Shown piece by piece: positions 39,984 to 48,521 of a DNA stretch of 64,000 bases. Origin of the DNA: Natrinema sp. DC36 (GTDB lineage Archaea > Halobacteriota > Halobacteria > Halobacteriales > Natrialbaceae); the NCBI RefSeq assembly GCF_020405225.1, contig NZ_CP084472.1, positions 806,001 through 870,000 of the forward strand, given 5' to 3'. Every line of letters starts with the position of its first letter. Position 1 is the first letter of the stretch. The notes under the pieces were generated by a model. That model worked only from the letters and a program-made list of their open reading frames with translations. It made no database searches and had not been told where the DNA came from. Position numbers and translations under genes: made by a program.

Positions 39984-40802
39984 ATGACTTCGAATTTACT
40001 CAACCACCAGATTGACGATATCCTCAAGTCGGTTCTCGAGGAGGCGAGCGGTGATGTGTATATGGTCAACCCGTCGCGTGAAGCGATCGAAGAGTTCGTT
40101 TCCGTCGCAACGACGTTCGACGGCGACCTGCCGTCGGTACACATGCTCGCCGACGAACGGACGCTGAAAGAGATCATGGACGACTTTATCGTCGCCTCGA
40201 ACGCGGCCGACCTCATCAGCAACGGCGCGCTCTCGCTGCGGACGCTCGAGCAGGCTCCCGAGAACTCGCTGCTGGTCACCGACGACCGCGTCGTCGCCGT
40301 CGTCCACGCCGGCGACCGCGTGGGCGGGCTCATCACCGACGACGAGAGCTTCGTCACCGACACCTACGACACATACGCGGCCCGCTGGGAGGACGCGTCC
40401 GACTTCAACCTCCGGACGCCCCCGATCACGGACGTTCGCGAAACCCTCGCCGACGAGATCAGTCCGGAAGCCGAGGCCGACTTCGCGTCGATCCTCGACT
40501 CGCTCGAGACTGCCCGCGGCGACGGCGACGGCCTCGACGAGGTCACCATCTCGCTGCTCGTCGCGGCCAAGAACGAGGCGCTGCTCTACGACATCAGCAA
40601 GTGGGGCGAGGACGTCGGGATCGCCTCCAAGGCGACGTTCTCCCGGACGAAGACCAAGCTCGAGGACATGGGCCTGATCGACACCGAGAAGGTCCCGATC
40701 GACGTCGGCCGGCCGCGCCTGCGCCTCAAGATCGGCGACGAGCGACTCAGCGAGGCCGACAACGGCCAGCTCGCTACCGTGGCGCAGTCCATACTCAATT
40801 AA
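39984..40802 (+). CDS. tbsP: TbsP-type transcriptional regulator (DUF5821-like)
   Basis: A 272-residue protein. It starts MTSNLLNHQIDDILKSVLEE; an N-terminal sensory part of about 190 residues carries VYMVNPSREAIEEF, LPSVHMLADE, and LVTDDRVVAVVHAGDRVGGL. The C-terminal winged helix (about 195-255) includes LLVAAKNEALLYDISKW and FSRTKTKLEDMGLIDTEKV. From memory this matches the haloarchaeal DUF5821/TbsP family, which acts with TrmB on sugar-metabolism genes. I chose the ATG at 39984, about 30 bases after a TATA-like box. The identification rests on recall, so moderately sure. Confidence 0.75.
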   Translation: MTSNLLNHQIDDILKSVLEEASGDVYMVNPSREAIEEFVSVATTFDGDLPSVHMLADERTLKEIMDDFIVASNAADLISNGALSLRTLEQAPENSLLVTDDRVVAVVHAGDRVGGLITDDESFVTDTYDTYAARWEDASDFNLRTPPITDVRETLADEISPEAEADFASILDSLETARGDGDGLDEVTISLLVAAKNEALLYDISKWGEDVGIASKATFSRTKTKLEDMGLIDTEKVPIDVGRPRLRLKIGDERLSEADNGQLATVAQSILN

Positions 40803-40807
40803 CGAAG

Positions 40808-41104
40808 TTTTGCTCTGCGGGCGCGGCAAAGCCGCGCCCTCGGCAAAAATTCGATTAAAAGCACTCACTCCGACCTTTTTCCGCTCGGGTTCACTTCGTT
40901 CACCACTCGCGCAAAAATCTCGACCAAAAAGCCGCTCGCTCCCTTCGGTCGCTCGCGGTCGTGTTGCTGAACCGCCTGCCCTTCCCCGGGTCGCGCGCCC
41001 TCACGTTCGTTCGGGCGCCCTCCCGGCCACGCGGGTCTGGAATTGATTCTCCGTTCGACCTCCATGGCGCAAACCCCAAGTCACCGCCGTGAGAGGATTC
41101 GAGT
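40808..41104. repeat. Hairpin-rich intergenic region
   Basis: A strong hairpin stands right after the regulator: GGGCGCGGC-AAA-GCCGCGCCC at 40819-40839 (9-base stem, 3-base loop), with outer TTTTGC and GCAAAA arms. Further right are repeated CGCTCGC/TTCGTTC-type palindromic words near 40890-41030. It may act as the terminator of the regulator transcript or as a dispersed repeat. No gene. Confidence 0.6.
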
Positions 41105-41809
41105 ATGTACGAAGCCGTCTACGCTCACCCCGACGGGAAGAGCACGGTCGCCAGGTTCGCGAAAACGGCGGCCGACTACGGCTTCGAGGGCGTGGTCGTG
41201 CGCAACCACGCCGACGCTCGAGCGGCGTACGACCCCGAACGGATCCGCGAGGAGTACGGCATCGACGTGGTCGAGGGCGTCGAGATCCGCGCCGACGATC
41301 GACAACAGGCCAGCGGCTCGGTCGGAAATCACCGGACCACCGAAACCATCGTCGGGATCCACGGCGGAACGAACGCGCTGAACCGATTCGCCGTCGAACA
41401 GGCGAAGGTCGACGTGCTCGCGCATCCGATGGCCGGCAACGGGGACGTCAACCACGTGCTCGTGAAAGCCGCCGTCGAGAACGGCGTTCGCCTCGAGTTC
41501 GACCTCTCCGGCGTGCTCCGGGAGAGCGGCGGCCGCCGGGTCCGGATCATTCAGTCCCTGCGGAAGCTCCGGGAGATCGTCGATCACTACGACGCGCCTT
41601 ACGTCGTCAGCGCCGACCCGACCTCCCACCTCGAGTTGCGGGCCCCCCGCGAACTGTACGCGCTCGGCGAGGAGATCGGGTTCGCGCGAGAGTTTATCGA
41701 GGACGGCCTCGCCGAGTGGGGGCGACTGGCCGAGCGGAATCGCCACATCGACTCCGAGTCGTTCATTGAGCCGGGGGTCGAACGAGGCAGGTATGAAGAG
41801 GACTCTTGA
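41105..41809 (+). CDS. rnp3: RNase P protein component 3 (Rpp30)
   Basis: Protein subunit of archaeal RNase P, which removes tRNA 5' leaders. The 234-residue protein has the PHP-like TIM-barrel pattern of Rpp30: FAKTAADYGFEGVVVRNH, VEGVEIRADD, VDVLAHPM and YVVSADPTSHLELRAP. It begins the operon with the methyltransferase, Rnp2, PsmA and, further on, SBDS. The next gene starts 17 bases inside this one. Confidence 0.94.
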   Translation: MYEAVYAHPDGKSTVARFAKTAADYGFEGVVVRNHADARAAYDPERIREEYGIDVVEGVEIRADDRQQASGSVGNHRTTETIVGIHGGTNALNRFAVEQAKVDVLAHPMAGNGDVNHVLVKAAVENGVRLEFDLSGVLRESGGRRVRIIQSLRKLREIVDHYDAPYVVSADPTSHLELRAPRELYALGEEIGFAREFIEDGLAEWGRLAERNRHIDSESFIEPGVERGRYEEDS

Positions 41810-42425
41810 GGAGCACGCCGCCCGGTTCGACGACAAGGCCGGCGAGTACGACGACTCGAAATCCGACGAGTACCACGCCTGCGCGAATCTCGTCGTGGAA
41901 CACGCCGCGCCCGCGTCCGACGACGTAGTCCTCGACCTCGGGACCGGGACGGGCGCAATCGCACTGGCGCTCGCCCCCGACGCCGACCGGGTCGTCGGTC
42001 GCGACATCAGCGAGGAGATGATGGCCGAAGCCGAGCGGAAAGCCGACGAGGAAGGTCTCACGAACCTCGAGTTCGATGCCGGGACCTTCCGACAGCCGAA
42101 CTACGACGGTCCGGTCGACATAGTCACCTCGAACTTCGCCCTGCACCACCTCTCGGACGCCGAAAAGCGCGAGGCGATCGCGGTCATCGCCGACCTCGAG
42201 CCCCGCAAATTCGTCCTCGGGGACGTGATGTTCTTCGGCGAGTCGGATCCGGACGACCCCTTCTACTCGCCCGAGGTCGACGATCCGGCGACCGTCGGGA
42301 TGCTCGCGGACACCTTCACGGACGCCGGCTTCTCGCTGACGGCGGTCGAGCGCGTCCACGAGCAGGTCGGCGTCCTGGTCGCCGAACGGAGTCCGACCGC
42401 GGTCGACGCGACGCCCGAGGAGTAA
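41793..42425 (+). CDS. Class I SAM-dependent methyltransferase
   Basis: A 210-residue Rossmann-fold methyltransferase with motif I VLDLGTGTGAIAL, GRDISEEMM (motif II acidic loop) and VTSNFALHHL (post-I). It is often found between the two RNase P genes in haloarchaea, so a tRNA or rRNA substrate is plausible, but the motifs alone do not show it. I chose ATG 41793, which overlaps rnp3 by 17 bases. Its stop is followed closely by the duplicated rnp2 start. Confidence 0.9.
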   Translation: MKRTLEEHAARFDDKAGEYDDSKSDEYHACANLVVEHAAPASDDVVLDLGTGTGAIALALAPDADRVVGRDISEEMMAEAERKADEEGLTNLEFDAGTFRQPNYDGPVDIVTSNFALHHLSDAEKREAIAVIADLEPRKFVLGDVMFFGESDPDDPFYSPEVDDPATVGMLADTFTDAGFSLTAVERVHEQVGVLVAERSPTAVDATPEE

Positions 42426-42426
42426 C

Positions 42427-42447
42427 ATGAAACACGTTCCAAAATAA
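42427..42447 (+). other. Duplicated start segment, possible six-codon upstream ORF of rnp2
   Basis: ATGAAACACGTTCCAAAATAA encodes MKHVPK and is a near copy of the first codons of rnp2 (ATGAAACACCTTCCCAAA), which start 22 bases later. It reads like a tandem duplication of the start region that leaves a tiny upstream ORF with its own stop. Confidence 0.6.
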
Positions 42448-42448
42448 C

Positions 42449-42934
42449 ATGAAACACCTTCCCAAACACCTTCGCCCGCGCTGGCGGTATCTCGCCGTCG
42501 AACTCGAGACGTGGCCGAACGAGCGGATCGGCCGCCGATCGCTCCAGCGGGAACTGTGGTACGCGGGCCAGAACCTGCTGGGCGATCCGGGCAGTGCCGA
42601 CGCCGATCTGACCGTCGTCAGGTTCGAATTCGCCGACGGAACGGGGGACGCGATCGTCAAAGTCCGCCGCGGAGAGACCGAGCCCGCCCGGGCGGCACTC
42701 GCCTGTATCGACGGAATCGATGGCGCTCCCGTCGGGATTCGAGTCCGCGGTATCAGTGGCACGATCCGGGCCGCTGAAGAAAACTATTTAGGACGCGACG
42801 GGCAAGAATCCGAAGAGAGAAACGTCGTGTTCGGGAACGAGGAGCGAGTCGCCGTCCTGCGGAACGGCAGTGGGGACGTCCGACTCGATGAGGCGTTCGT
42901 GGGCGCGACAGACCTCGATTACGATTTAGTGTGA
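42449..42934 (+). CDS. rnp2: RNase P protein component 2 (Pop5/Rpp14)
   Basis: Second RNase P protein; forms a pair with Rpp30 to activate the RNA. The 161-residue protein starts MKHLPKHLRPRWRYLAVELE and includes RRSLQRELWYAGQNLLG, VVRFEFADGTGDAIVKVRRG and RVRGISGTIRAAEENYLG, the Pop5-like alpha/beta fold. An acidic C-terminal extension follows residue 130, a haloarchaeal feature. It lies four bases before psmA. Confidence 0.93.
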   Translation: MKHLPKHLRPRWRYLAVELETWPNERIGRRSLQRELWYAGQNLLGDPGSADADLTVVRFEFADGTGDAIVKVRRGETEPARAALACIDGIDGAPVGIRVRGISGTIRAAEENYLGRDGQESEERNVVFGNEERVAVLRNGSGDVRLDEAFVGATDLDYDLV

Positions 42935-42938
42935 TACT

Positions 42939-43715
42939 ATGCAGGGACAACAACAACAGCAGGCGTACGACCGCGGCATCACGATCTTCTCGCCCGACGG
43001 CCGACTCTACCAGGTCGAATACGCTCGCGAGGCGGTCAAGCGAGGCACAGCCAGTATCGGCGTCCGGACGAACGACGGCGTCGTACTCGCCGTCGACAAA
43101 CGAGTCCCCTCCCCGCTGCTCGAGGACTCGAGCGTCGAGAAGATCCACAAGGCCGACGACCACGTCGGCATCGCCAGCGCGGGCCACGTCGCCGACGCCC
43201 GCCAGCTGATCGACTTCGCCCGCCGCCAGACGCAGGTCAACCAGCTGCGCTACGGCGAGCCAATCGGCGTCGAGACGCTGACCAAGGAAGTCACCGACCA
43301 CATCCAGCAGTACACGCAGGTCGGCGGCGCCCGACCGTTCGGCGTCGCGCTGATCGTCGGCGGCATCCAGAACGGCGAACCGCGCCTGTTCGAGACCGAT
43401 CCGTCGGGGACGCCCTACGAGTGGAAGGCCCTGGCCGTCGGCTCCGACCGCGGCGAACTCCAGACCTACCTCGAGGAAAACTACGATGAAGAGGCCGACC
43501 TCGACGGCGGTATCCGGCTCGCCCTCGACGCGCTCGCGTCGGTCAACGACGGCTCCCTGCTCCCCAACGAAGTGGGACTGGCGACCATCGACGTCGAAAC
43601 CGAGTCCTTCGAACAGTTCGACCAGGACCGGATCGCGGACCACCTAGCGGAGAACGACCTCCTCGATACGGGCGAGGACGACGAGGACGAGCCCGACGAC
43701 GAACCTGCCGAGTAA
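42939..43715 (+). CDS. psmA: Proteasome alpha subunit
   Basis: Alpha-ring subunit of the 20S proteasome, which gates the chamber of the archaeal protease. The 258-residue protein has the N-terminal gate and alpha-signature YDRGITIFSPDGRLYQVEYAREAVKRG (in part), then GVVLAVDKRVPSPLL and RPFGVALIVGGI. A ~20-residue acidic C-terminal tail (EDDEDEPDDE) ends the chain. It is the fourth gene of the RNase P operon, an arrangement found also in other archaea. Confidence 0.97.
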   Translation: MQGQQQQQAYDRGITIFSPDGRLYQVEYAREAVKRGTASIGVRTNDGVVLAVDKRVPSPLLEDSSVEKIHKADDHVGIASAGHVADARQLIDFARRQTQVNQLRYGEPIGVETLTKEVTDHIQQYTQVGGARPFGVALIVGGIQNGEPRLFETDPSGTPYEWKALAVGSDRGELQTYLEENYDEEADLDGGIRLALDALASVNDGSLLPNEVGLATIDVETESFEQFDQDRIADHLAENDLLDTGEDDEDEPDDEPAE

Positions 43716-43725
43716 TCGAGACGCC

Positions 43726-43755
43726 GGTTTCGGTTTTCGACTCCCGTTTTTCCGA
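43726..43755 (+). terminator. T-tract terminator after psmA
   Basis: Three T runs (TTT, TTTT, TTTTT, the last at 43747-43751) within 30 bases of the psmA stop, without a hairpin. Archaeal termination usually needs only such T-rich stretches. Confidence 0.35.
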
Positions 43756-43886
43756 CTCACCGAGCTGAGTACGAGTCCCTCGCTCCGAATCGACGATTAG
43801 CTCCGTCTCAGCCGCGCTGAAACGGATCGAACTCGAGACGCCACGACGTGATTCGATCGAGAGCCCGGGATCAGTTCGGGAAACAC

Positions 43887-43897
43887 TCTTTTAATTG
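43887..43897 (+). promoter_or_regulatory. TATA-like box of SBDS gene
   Basis: TCTTTTAATTG, about 24 bases before the ATG at 43916. It suggests a separate promoter for the SBDS gene despite operon context. Confidence 0.4.
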
Positions 43898-43915
43898 GCG
43901 GCGGAACCCTCACTC

Positions 43916-44641
43916 ATGATTTCGCTTGACGAGGCCGTGACGGCGCGACTCGAGTCACACGGGGCGCGCTTCGAAGTGCTAGTCGATCCGGACGCAGCGC
44001 TGGAGATCAAACGCGACGAGTTCGACGGCGAACTCGAGGACGTGATCGCCGCCGAGGACGTCTTCGAGGACGCCTCCCGCGGCGATCGGCCCGCCGAAAA
44101 CGATCTCGAGAAAGTCTTCGAGACGACCGACCCCCTCGAGATCATCCCCGAAGTGATCAAGCGGGGCGAGATCCAGATCACGGCCGATCAGCGCCGCGAG
44201 ATGCAAGAACAAAAGCGCAAGCAGCTGGTCGACACCATCACGCGCAACGCGGTCAACCCGCAGATGGACAACGCGCCCCATCCGCCCGAACGGATCGAGA
44301 ACGCCCTCGAGGAGGCCGGCTTCACGGTCGATCCGATGGAGCCCGTCCAGGAGCAGGTCGACGACGCCCTGGACGCGCTGCGGCCGGTGATTCCGATCCG
44401 GTTCGAGGAGGTCACGGTCGCCGTACAGGTGCCGGCCGATCACGCCGGCAGCGCGCAGGCGAAGATCCGACAGTTCGGCGACCTCGAGCGCGAGGAGTGG
44501 CAAAACGACGGCTCGTGGATCGGCGTGTTGACGTTCCCGGCCGGACTGCAAAACGAGTTCTACGACACCGTCAACGAACATACCAGCGGCAACGCGGAGA
44601 CGGAGATCGTTAAGGATAAGGACGATCTGAAGACGCGATAA
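43916..44641 (+). CDS. sdo1: Ribosome assembly factor SBDS
   Basis: Promotes a late step of large-subunit maturation. The 241-residue protein has the SBDS domain order: N-terminal FYSH-like domain with RFEVLVDPDAAL and DVIAAEDVFEDASRGDRP, a central helical domain with RREMQEQKRKQLVDTITRNAVNPQ, and a C-terminal ferredoxin-like domain with RFEEVTVAVQVPADHAG. The start at 43916 is right after the TATA spacing; an upstream in-frame start (43895) would add 7 residues. In archaea it is commonly linked to the proteasome and exosome gene group. Confidence 0.95.
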   Translation: MISLDEAVTARLESHGARFEVLVDPDAALEIKRDEFDGELEDVIAAEDVFEDASRGDRPAENDLEKVFETTDPLEIIPEVIKRGEIQITADQRREMQEQKRKQLVDTITRNAVNPQMDNAPHPPERIENALEEAGFTVDPMEPVQEQVDDALDALRPVIPIRFEEVTVAVQVPADHAGSAQAKIRQFGDLEREEWQNDGSWIGVLTFPAGLQNEFYDTVNEHTSGNAETEIVKDKDDLKTR

Positions 44642-44692
44642 TCGGAAGACGCGATAGGGAGTCGAGCGGATTCGCAGTGACCGGAGTGCCGA

Positions 44693-45007
44693 TTAGCCGC
44701 GCTGAAAGCCGATCAGGAAGCCACCGGTAAAGCCCGCACCGATCGACAGCGTCGAGAGGACCGACTGAAACCAGTGAACGTCCGCGCCCTGCGCGCGTTC
44801 TTGCGTTTTGAGGATGCCGGCCGAAAGCCGATTCCAGTCCACGACGACGATTCCCTGCGACTCGAGGTAGCGAAAGGCCATCAGCTGGACGCCGACGATG
44901 ACCGCGAGCAGCTTCGCGATCTTTTTCGTGGCGAACCCGATGACGCCGCCGATAAGCGCGCCACCCCCGAACTCGAGGCCGAGTGTCGTTGGATCGAGAT
45001 CGATCAT
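44693..45007 (-). CDS. FUN14-domain membrane protein
   Basis: A 104-residue membrane protein: GGGALIGGVIGFATKKIAKL, a helix AVIVGVQLMAFRYL, a short basic/charged loop, and a last helix GAGFTGGFLIGFQRG. The two Gly-rich helices ending in GF-x-G are FUN14 marks. Its role in archaea is unknown. I chose the ATG at 45007. It converges on the SBDS gene. Confidence 0.85.
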   Translation of the reverse strand: MIDLDPTTLGLEFGGGALIGGVIGFATKKIAKLLAVIVGVQLMAFRYLESQGIVVVDWNRLSAGILKTQERAQGADVHWFQSVLSTLSIGAGFTGGFLIGFQRG

Positions 45008-45555
45008 TATCCGCTCCCTTTCGAGTCGGTTCCTATGACTGTTGTGGTCGATCGGATTCGGTCCGCATTCAGTCGGGTGGTTTTGCCGGCCGGTCACACT
45101 AAACCCGACAAACAGGTCATCTGCTGATGGTGTATTTCGACGACTGAGACGGACTGTCGGAAGACAGTTCCGGAGCAACCGCAGGACGGGTCACGATTGC
45201 GCCGGTACATCGGTACAGCAGACCGTCTGAGCGCGCCGTGGCTCGTCGTGGATTGACTATCACGGTAGGTGGCCCGCGCGGTGCGGCCGATCCGTCGGAC
45301 CGACGAGCGACGCGACCGAATCGGGTGCACGCGTCGGGCACTGGATTCAAGACGGTTCGCCGCGTACGATTCGGTATGAGTCGCGACCGTCCAACAGAGG
45401 TGTTCGACCGGCATCGTTAGCGTTATCTCCTCACTTCGGCGATGGTCGCCCCGTCGGCGCGAGCGCCGCGTGCGAACAGCGATCCGTTGGATCGACGAGC
45501 GACGTAACTCGAGCGAGCACGACCGAACGCGCCCGGGGGACGCACACCGTTTCGC
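45008..45555. other. Intergenic region, no convincing gene
   Basis: About 550 bases between the FUN14 and hflX genes. Short frames exist on both strands but none looks like a protein; a 14-codon frame starting MSRDRPTEVFDRHR (45375-45419) resembles the first residues of an NTF2-like protein and may be a remnant. Confidence 0.5.
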
Positions 45556-46860
45556 ATGAATACGATCATCGTCAAACGCGTCGATTCAGGCACCGCAGAC
45601 ACGAGCGAGATCCGCGACCTGGCACGGGCGGCGGACTATTCCGTCGTCGGCGAACTCACGCAGTCCCGACGAGCCGACGCGGCCCTCCAGATCGGCGAAG
45701 GGAAAGCGGAGGAACTAGCCGAACTGGTCGCGGAGACCGACGCCACGACCGTCATTTTCGACAACCGGCTCGGCCCCTACCAGATGTACAACCTCGGGCA
45801 ACTCCTGCCCGACGGCGTCGAGGTCGTCGACCGATTCACGCTGATCCTCGAGATCTTCGGTCAGCGCGCCCAGACCCGGAAGGCACAGCTCCAGGTCGAA
45901 CTGGCGGAGCTCCGATACGAACTGCCCCGGGCGGAGGCGAAAACGAGCCTCGCCAAGCGCGAGGAACACCCCGGGTTCATGGGGCTGGGCGAGTACGACG
46001 AGAGCCGCGAGCGGGACATCAAGTCCCAGATCAGCCGGATCAACGACGAACTCGAGCGGATCGAGCAAACCGAACAGCAGCGCCGACAGCGCCGTCGCGA
46101 CTCCGGGTTCGACCTGGTCGCGCTCGCGGGCTACACCAACGCGGGCAAGTCGACCCTGCTGCGCCAGCTCGCGACCGACCTCGAGGTCGAGGAGAACGAG
46201 GAGCTACACCCCGATCTTGACCCGACGGCCGAGTCCGAGGACAAACTGTTCACGACGCTGGGAACGACGACTCGGCGCGCGGCGATCGACCGTCGGGACG
46301 TGCTGGTGACCGACACCGTCGGGTTCATCAGCGATTTGCCCCACTGGCTGGTTGAGTCGTTCAAGTCGACGTTGGACTCGGTGTACCGGGCGGATCTGGT
46401 CTTGCTCGTCGTCGACGTGAGCGAGCCGATCGACGAGATCCACGAGAAGCTGGTCACTTCCCACGACACGCTCTACGAGCGCAACGAGGCCCCGATCGTG
46501 ACCGTGCTGAACAAGATCGATCAGGTGACCGACGAGGAACTCGCGGAGAAGCGCGAAGCCCTCTCGTCGCTCGCGCCGAATCCAGCGACCGTCAGCGCCA
46601 AAGACGGGCTCAACGTCGAGAGCCTGCTCGAGCGGATCGACCGCGAACTGCCCGACTGGGTGGAAGAACGCCTCGTGTTACCGATGACCGAGGACACGAT
46701 GAGCGTCGTCTCGTGGATCCACGACAACGCGAACGTCGACGACGTCACCTACGGTGACGAGGACGTCGTCGTCTCCTTCGAGGCCCGACAGGCGGTCATT
46801 TCACAGGCGCGCTCGCGCGCGAGCGAGCTGCGGACGGCCGCGGCGGAATCGGCGTCGTAG
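45556..46860 (+). CDS. hflX: GTPase HflX
   Basis: Ribosome-associated GTPase that splits or rescues stalled ribosomes. The 434-residue protein has the N-terminal HflX domain (LGPYQMYNLG, DRFTLILEIFGQRAQTRKA, and a coiled coil around 150-185) and a GTPase domain with G1 GYTNAGKSTLL near 192-202, G3 DTVGFISDLPHWLVESF, G4 NKID. A C-terminal MTEDTMSVVSWIHD region closes it. No adjacent partner gene on the same strand. Confidence 0.95.
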   Translation: MNTIIVKRVDSGTADTSEIRDLARAADYSVVGELTQSRRADAALQIGEGKAEELAELVAETDATTVIFDNRLGPYQMYNLGQLLPDGVEVVDRFTLILEIFGQRAQTRKAQLQVELAELRYELPRAEAKTSLAKREEHPGFMGLGEYDESRERDIKSQISRINDELERIEQTEQQRRQRRRDSGFDLVALAGYTNAGKSTLLRQLATDLEVEENEELHPDLDPTAESEDKLFTTLGTTTRRAAIDRRDVLVTDTVGFISDLPHWLVESFKSTLDSVYRADLVLLVVDVSEPIDEIHEKLVTSHDTLYERNEAPIVTVLNKIDQVTDEELAEKREALSSLAPNPATVSAKDGLNVESLLERIDRELPDWVEERLVLPMTEDTMSVVSWIHDNANVDDVTYGDEDVVVSFEARQAVISQARSRASELRTAAAESAS

Positions 46861-46936
46861 CTGCGCGACCCCGGTCCGAACCCGTTCGCTCCGTTCTGGT
46901 CCCGGCGGTGCGATGTCGACCGCTGTCACGACCCTC

Positions 46937-46946
46937 ACTTATAAAT
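46937..46946 (+). promoter_or_regulatory. TATA box of thiolase gene
   Basis: ACTTATAAAT, centred about 28 bases before the ATG at 46970; typical leaderless spacing. Confidence 0.55.
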
Positions 46947-46969
46947 CGTTGACTCGAGTCCCGTAGGAT

Positions 46970-48130
46970 ATGGAACGTGTTGCAATCATCGGCGCCTCGA
47001 TGACCCAGTTCGGGCAACGCGAGGGGGAGTGGATCCAGGACCTCCTCGCGGAGGCGGGAATCGAGTGTCTCGAGGATGCGAGCGTCGAGGCCGACGAGGT
47101 CGAACACCTGTACGTCTCGAACATGGCGAGCGGCGAGTTCGAGGGGCAGACGGGCGTGCCGAACGCCCTGGCCCACGACCTCGACGCGATGCCGGCGTAC
47201 ACCCAGCGAGTCGATCAGACGAGTTCGAGCGGCGGCGCGGGAATTTTCGCCGCCTGGCAATCGGTCGCCAGCGGGGCCAGCGATATGACCCTGCTCGTCG
47301 GCGGCGAGAAGATGACGCACAAGACGACCGGGGAGGCCACCGACGTCATCGCGTCGCTGACTCATCCCGTCGAGTACAAGACCGGCGTTACCCTGCCGTC
47401 GTTCGCGGGCCTCACCGCGCGTCACTACCTCGAGCGGTTCGACGCCCCCCGCGAGAGCCTCGGGAAAGTCGCGGTCAAGAACCATAAAAACGGCGTGGAC
47501 AACCCCCACGCCCAGTTCCAAAAGGAGGTGGAGCTGGAGACGGTCCTCGAGTCACCGATCGTGGCCGACCCGCTACGGCTGTACGACTTCTGTCCGATCA
47601 CGGACGGCTCGGCCGCGCTCATGCTCTGTCCCGAGTCCGTCGCCGACGAATACGCCGACGACTACGTCGTCATCTCGGGGATCGACGGGGCCACCGATAC
47701 CCACGTCGTCCACGAGCGCGAGGACCCGACCGTGATGGGCGGCGTCGTCGAGAGCGGGAAGGGAGCGTACGAGATGAGCGGCCGCGGCCCCGACGACATC
47801 GACGTGGCCGAACTCCACGATATGTTCACCATCCTCGAGTTCCTGCAGATGGAGGGGTTGGGTTTCGCCGAGCAGGGCGAGGCCTGGAAACTCGTCGAGG
47901 AGGGCTACACCGAGCGAGACACCGGCGAGTTGCCGGTCAACACGTCTGGGGGACTCAAGTCGAAGGGACATCCGCTGGGCGCCAGCGGCGTCGCACAGGG
48001 CGTCGAGATCTACGAACAACTCGTCGGCGAGGCCGGCCCGCGACAGGTCGATGCGGACGTCGGGCTGTGCTGTAACGTCGGCGGCTTTGGCAACTGCGTA
48101 ATTACGACCATCATGGAGGCAGCACAATGA
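46970..48130 (+). CDS. Thiolase-like protein, Ser in place of the nucleophilic Cys
   Basis: A 386-residue SCP2-type thiolase-fold protein with GQTGVPNALAHDL, GHPLGASG near the C-terminus and the last catalytic loop LCCNVGGFGNC. Where thiolases have the acylated cysteine in a CxSGG motif, this protein has QTSSSGGA near residues 83-90, so the nucleophile is replaced by Ser. Such proteins pair with DUF35 partners and may work as a scaffold or in HMG-CoA-type chemistry. The next gene, a DUF35 protein, is coupled through ATGA. From memory the Ser form is common in haloarchaea; function unproven. Confidence 0.88.
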   Translation: MERVAIIGASMTQFGQREGEWIQDLLAEAGIECLEDASVEADEVEHLYVSNMASGEFEGQTGVPNALAHDLDAMPAYTQRVDQTSSSGGAGIFAAWQSVASGASDMTLLVGGEKMTHKTTGEATDVIASLTHPVEYKTGVTLPSFAGLTARHYLERFDAPRESLGKVAVKNHKNGVDNPHAQFQKEVELETVLESPIVADPLRLYDFCPITDGSAALMLCPESVADEYADDYVVISGIDGATDTHVVHEREDPTVMGGVVESGKGAYEMSGRGPDDIDVAELHDMFTILEFLQMEGLGFAEQGEAWKLVEEGYTERDTGELPVNTSGGLKSKGHPLGASGVAQGVEIYEQLVGEAGPRQVDADVGLCCNVGGFGNCVITTIMEAAQ

Positions 48131-48486
48131 CGATGGACGCGACGCGATACGAGGACGGTTCGATCAGCTATCCCGGTCACCCGCGCGGACCGGGCGGAAC
48201 CGAGCCGGTCGAGACGATCGACCTCAGCGAGTACACCGCGGAGGTCGTGACGTGGACGACCAGTACGGCGACGCCACCGGGCGTCCGCGAGCCCAATCAC
48301 CTCGCGATCGTCGAGTTCGACGTGGAGGGCGAACCGGTCCGCGCGATCGGCCAGCTGACCACCGGCGATGTCGAAACTGGTGACGAGGTCCAGCCGGTCT
48401 ACGTCGACGAGCTCCGCGAACCCGGTGCGGGGATCAGAGAGCCCGAGAGCCAAGAGTGGGACGGCTACCGGTTCGAGCCGGTCTAA
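48127..48486 (+). CDS. DUF35-type OB-fold protein, partner of thiolase
   Basis: A 119-residue OB-fold protein (beta strands AEVVTWTTSTATPPGVREPNHLAIVEF in part, VRAIGQLTTGDVETGDEVQPVYV). The zinc-ribbon cysteines that usually precede the OB fold are absent. It overlaps the thiolase stop by ATGA, so it is cotranslated. In related archaea and bacteria such proteins bind the thiolase and CoA partner and pass an acyl group. The start may be MDATRYED, two codons later. Confidence 0.82.
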   Translation: MTMDATRYEDGSISYPGHPRGPGGTEPVETIDLSEYTAEVVTWTTSTATPPGVREPNHLAIVEFDVEGEPVRAIGQLTTGDVETGDEVQPVYVDELREPGAGIREPESQEWDGYRFEPV

Positions 48487-48521
48487 GCGATTCGGGGATA
48501 TCCGCGCCCAGTACAGCGGAT

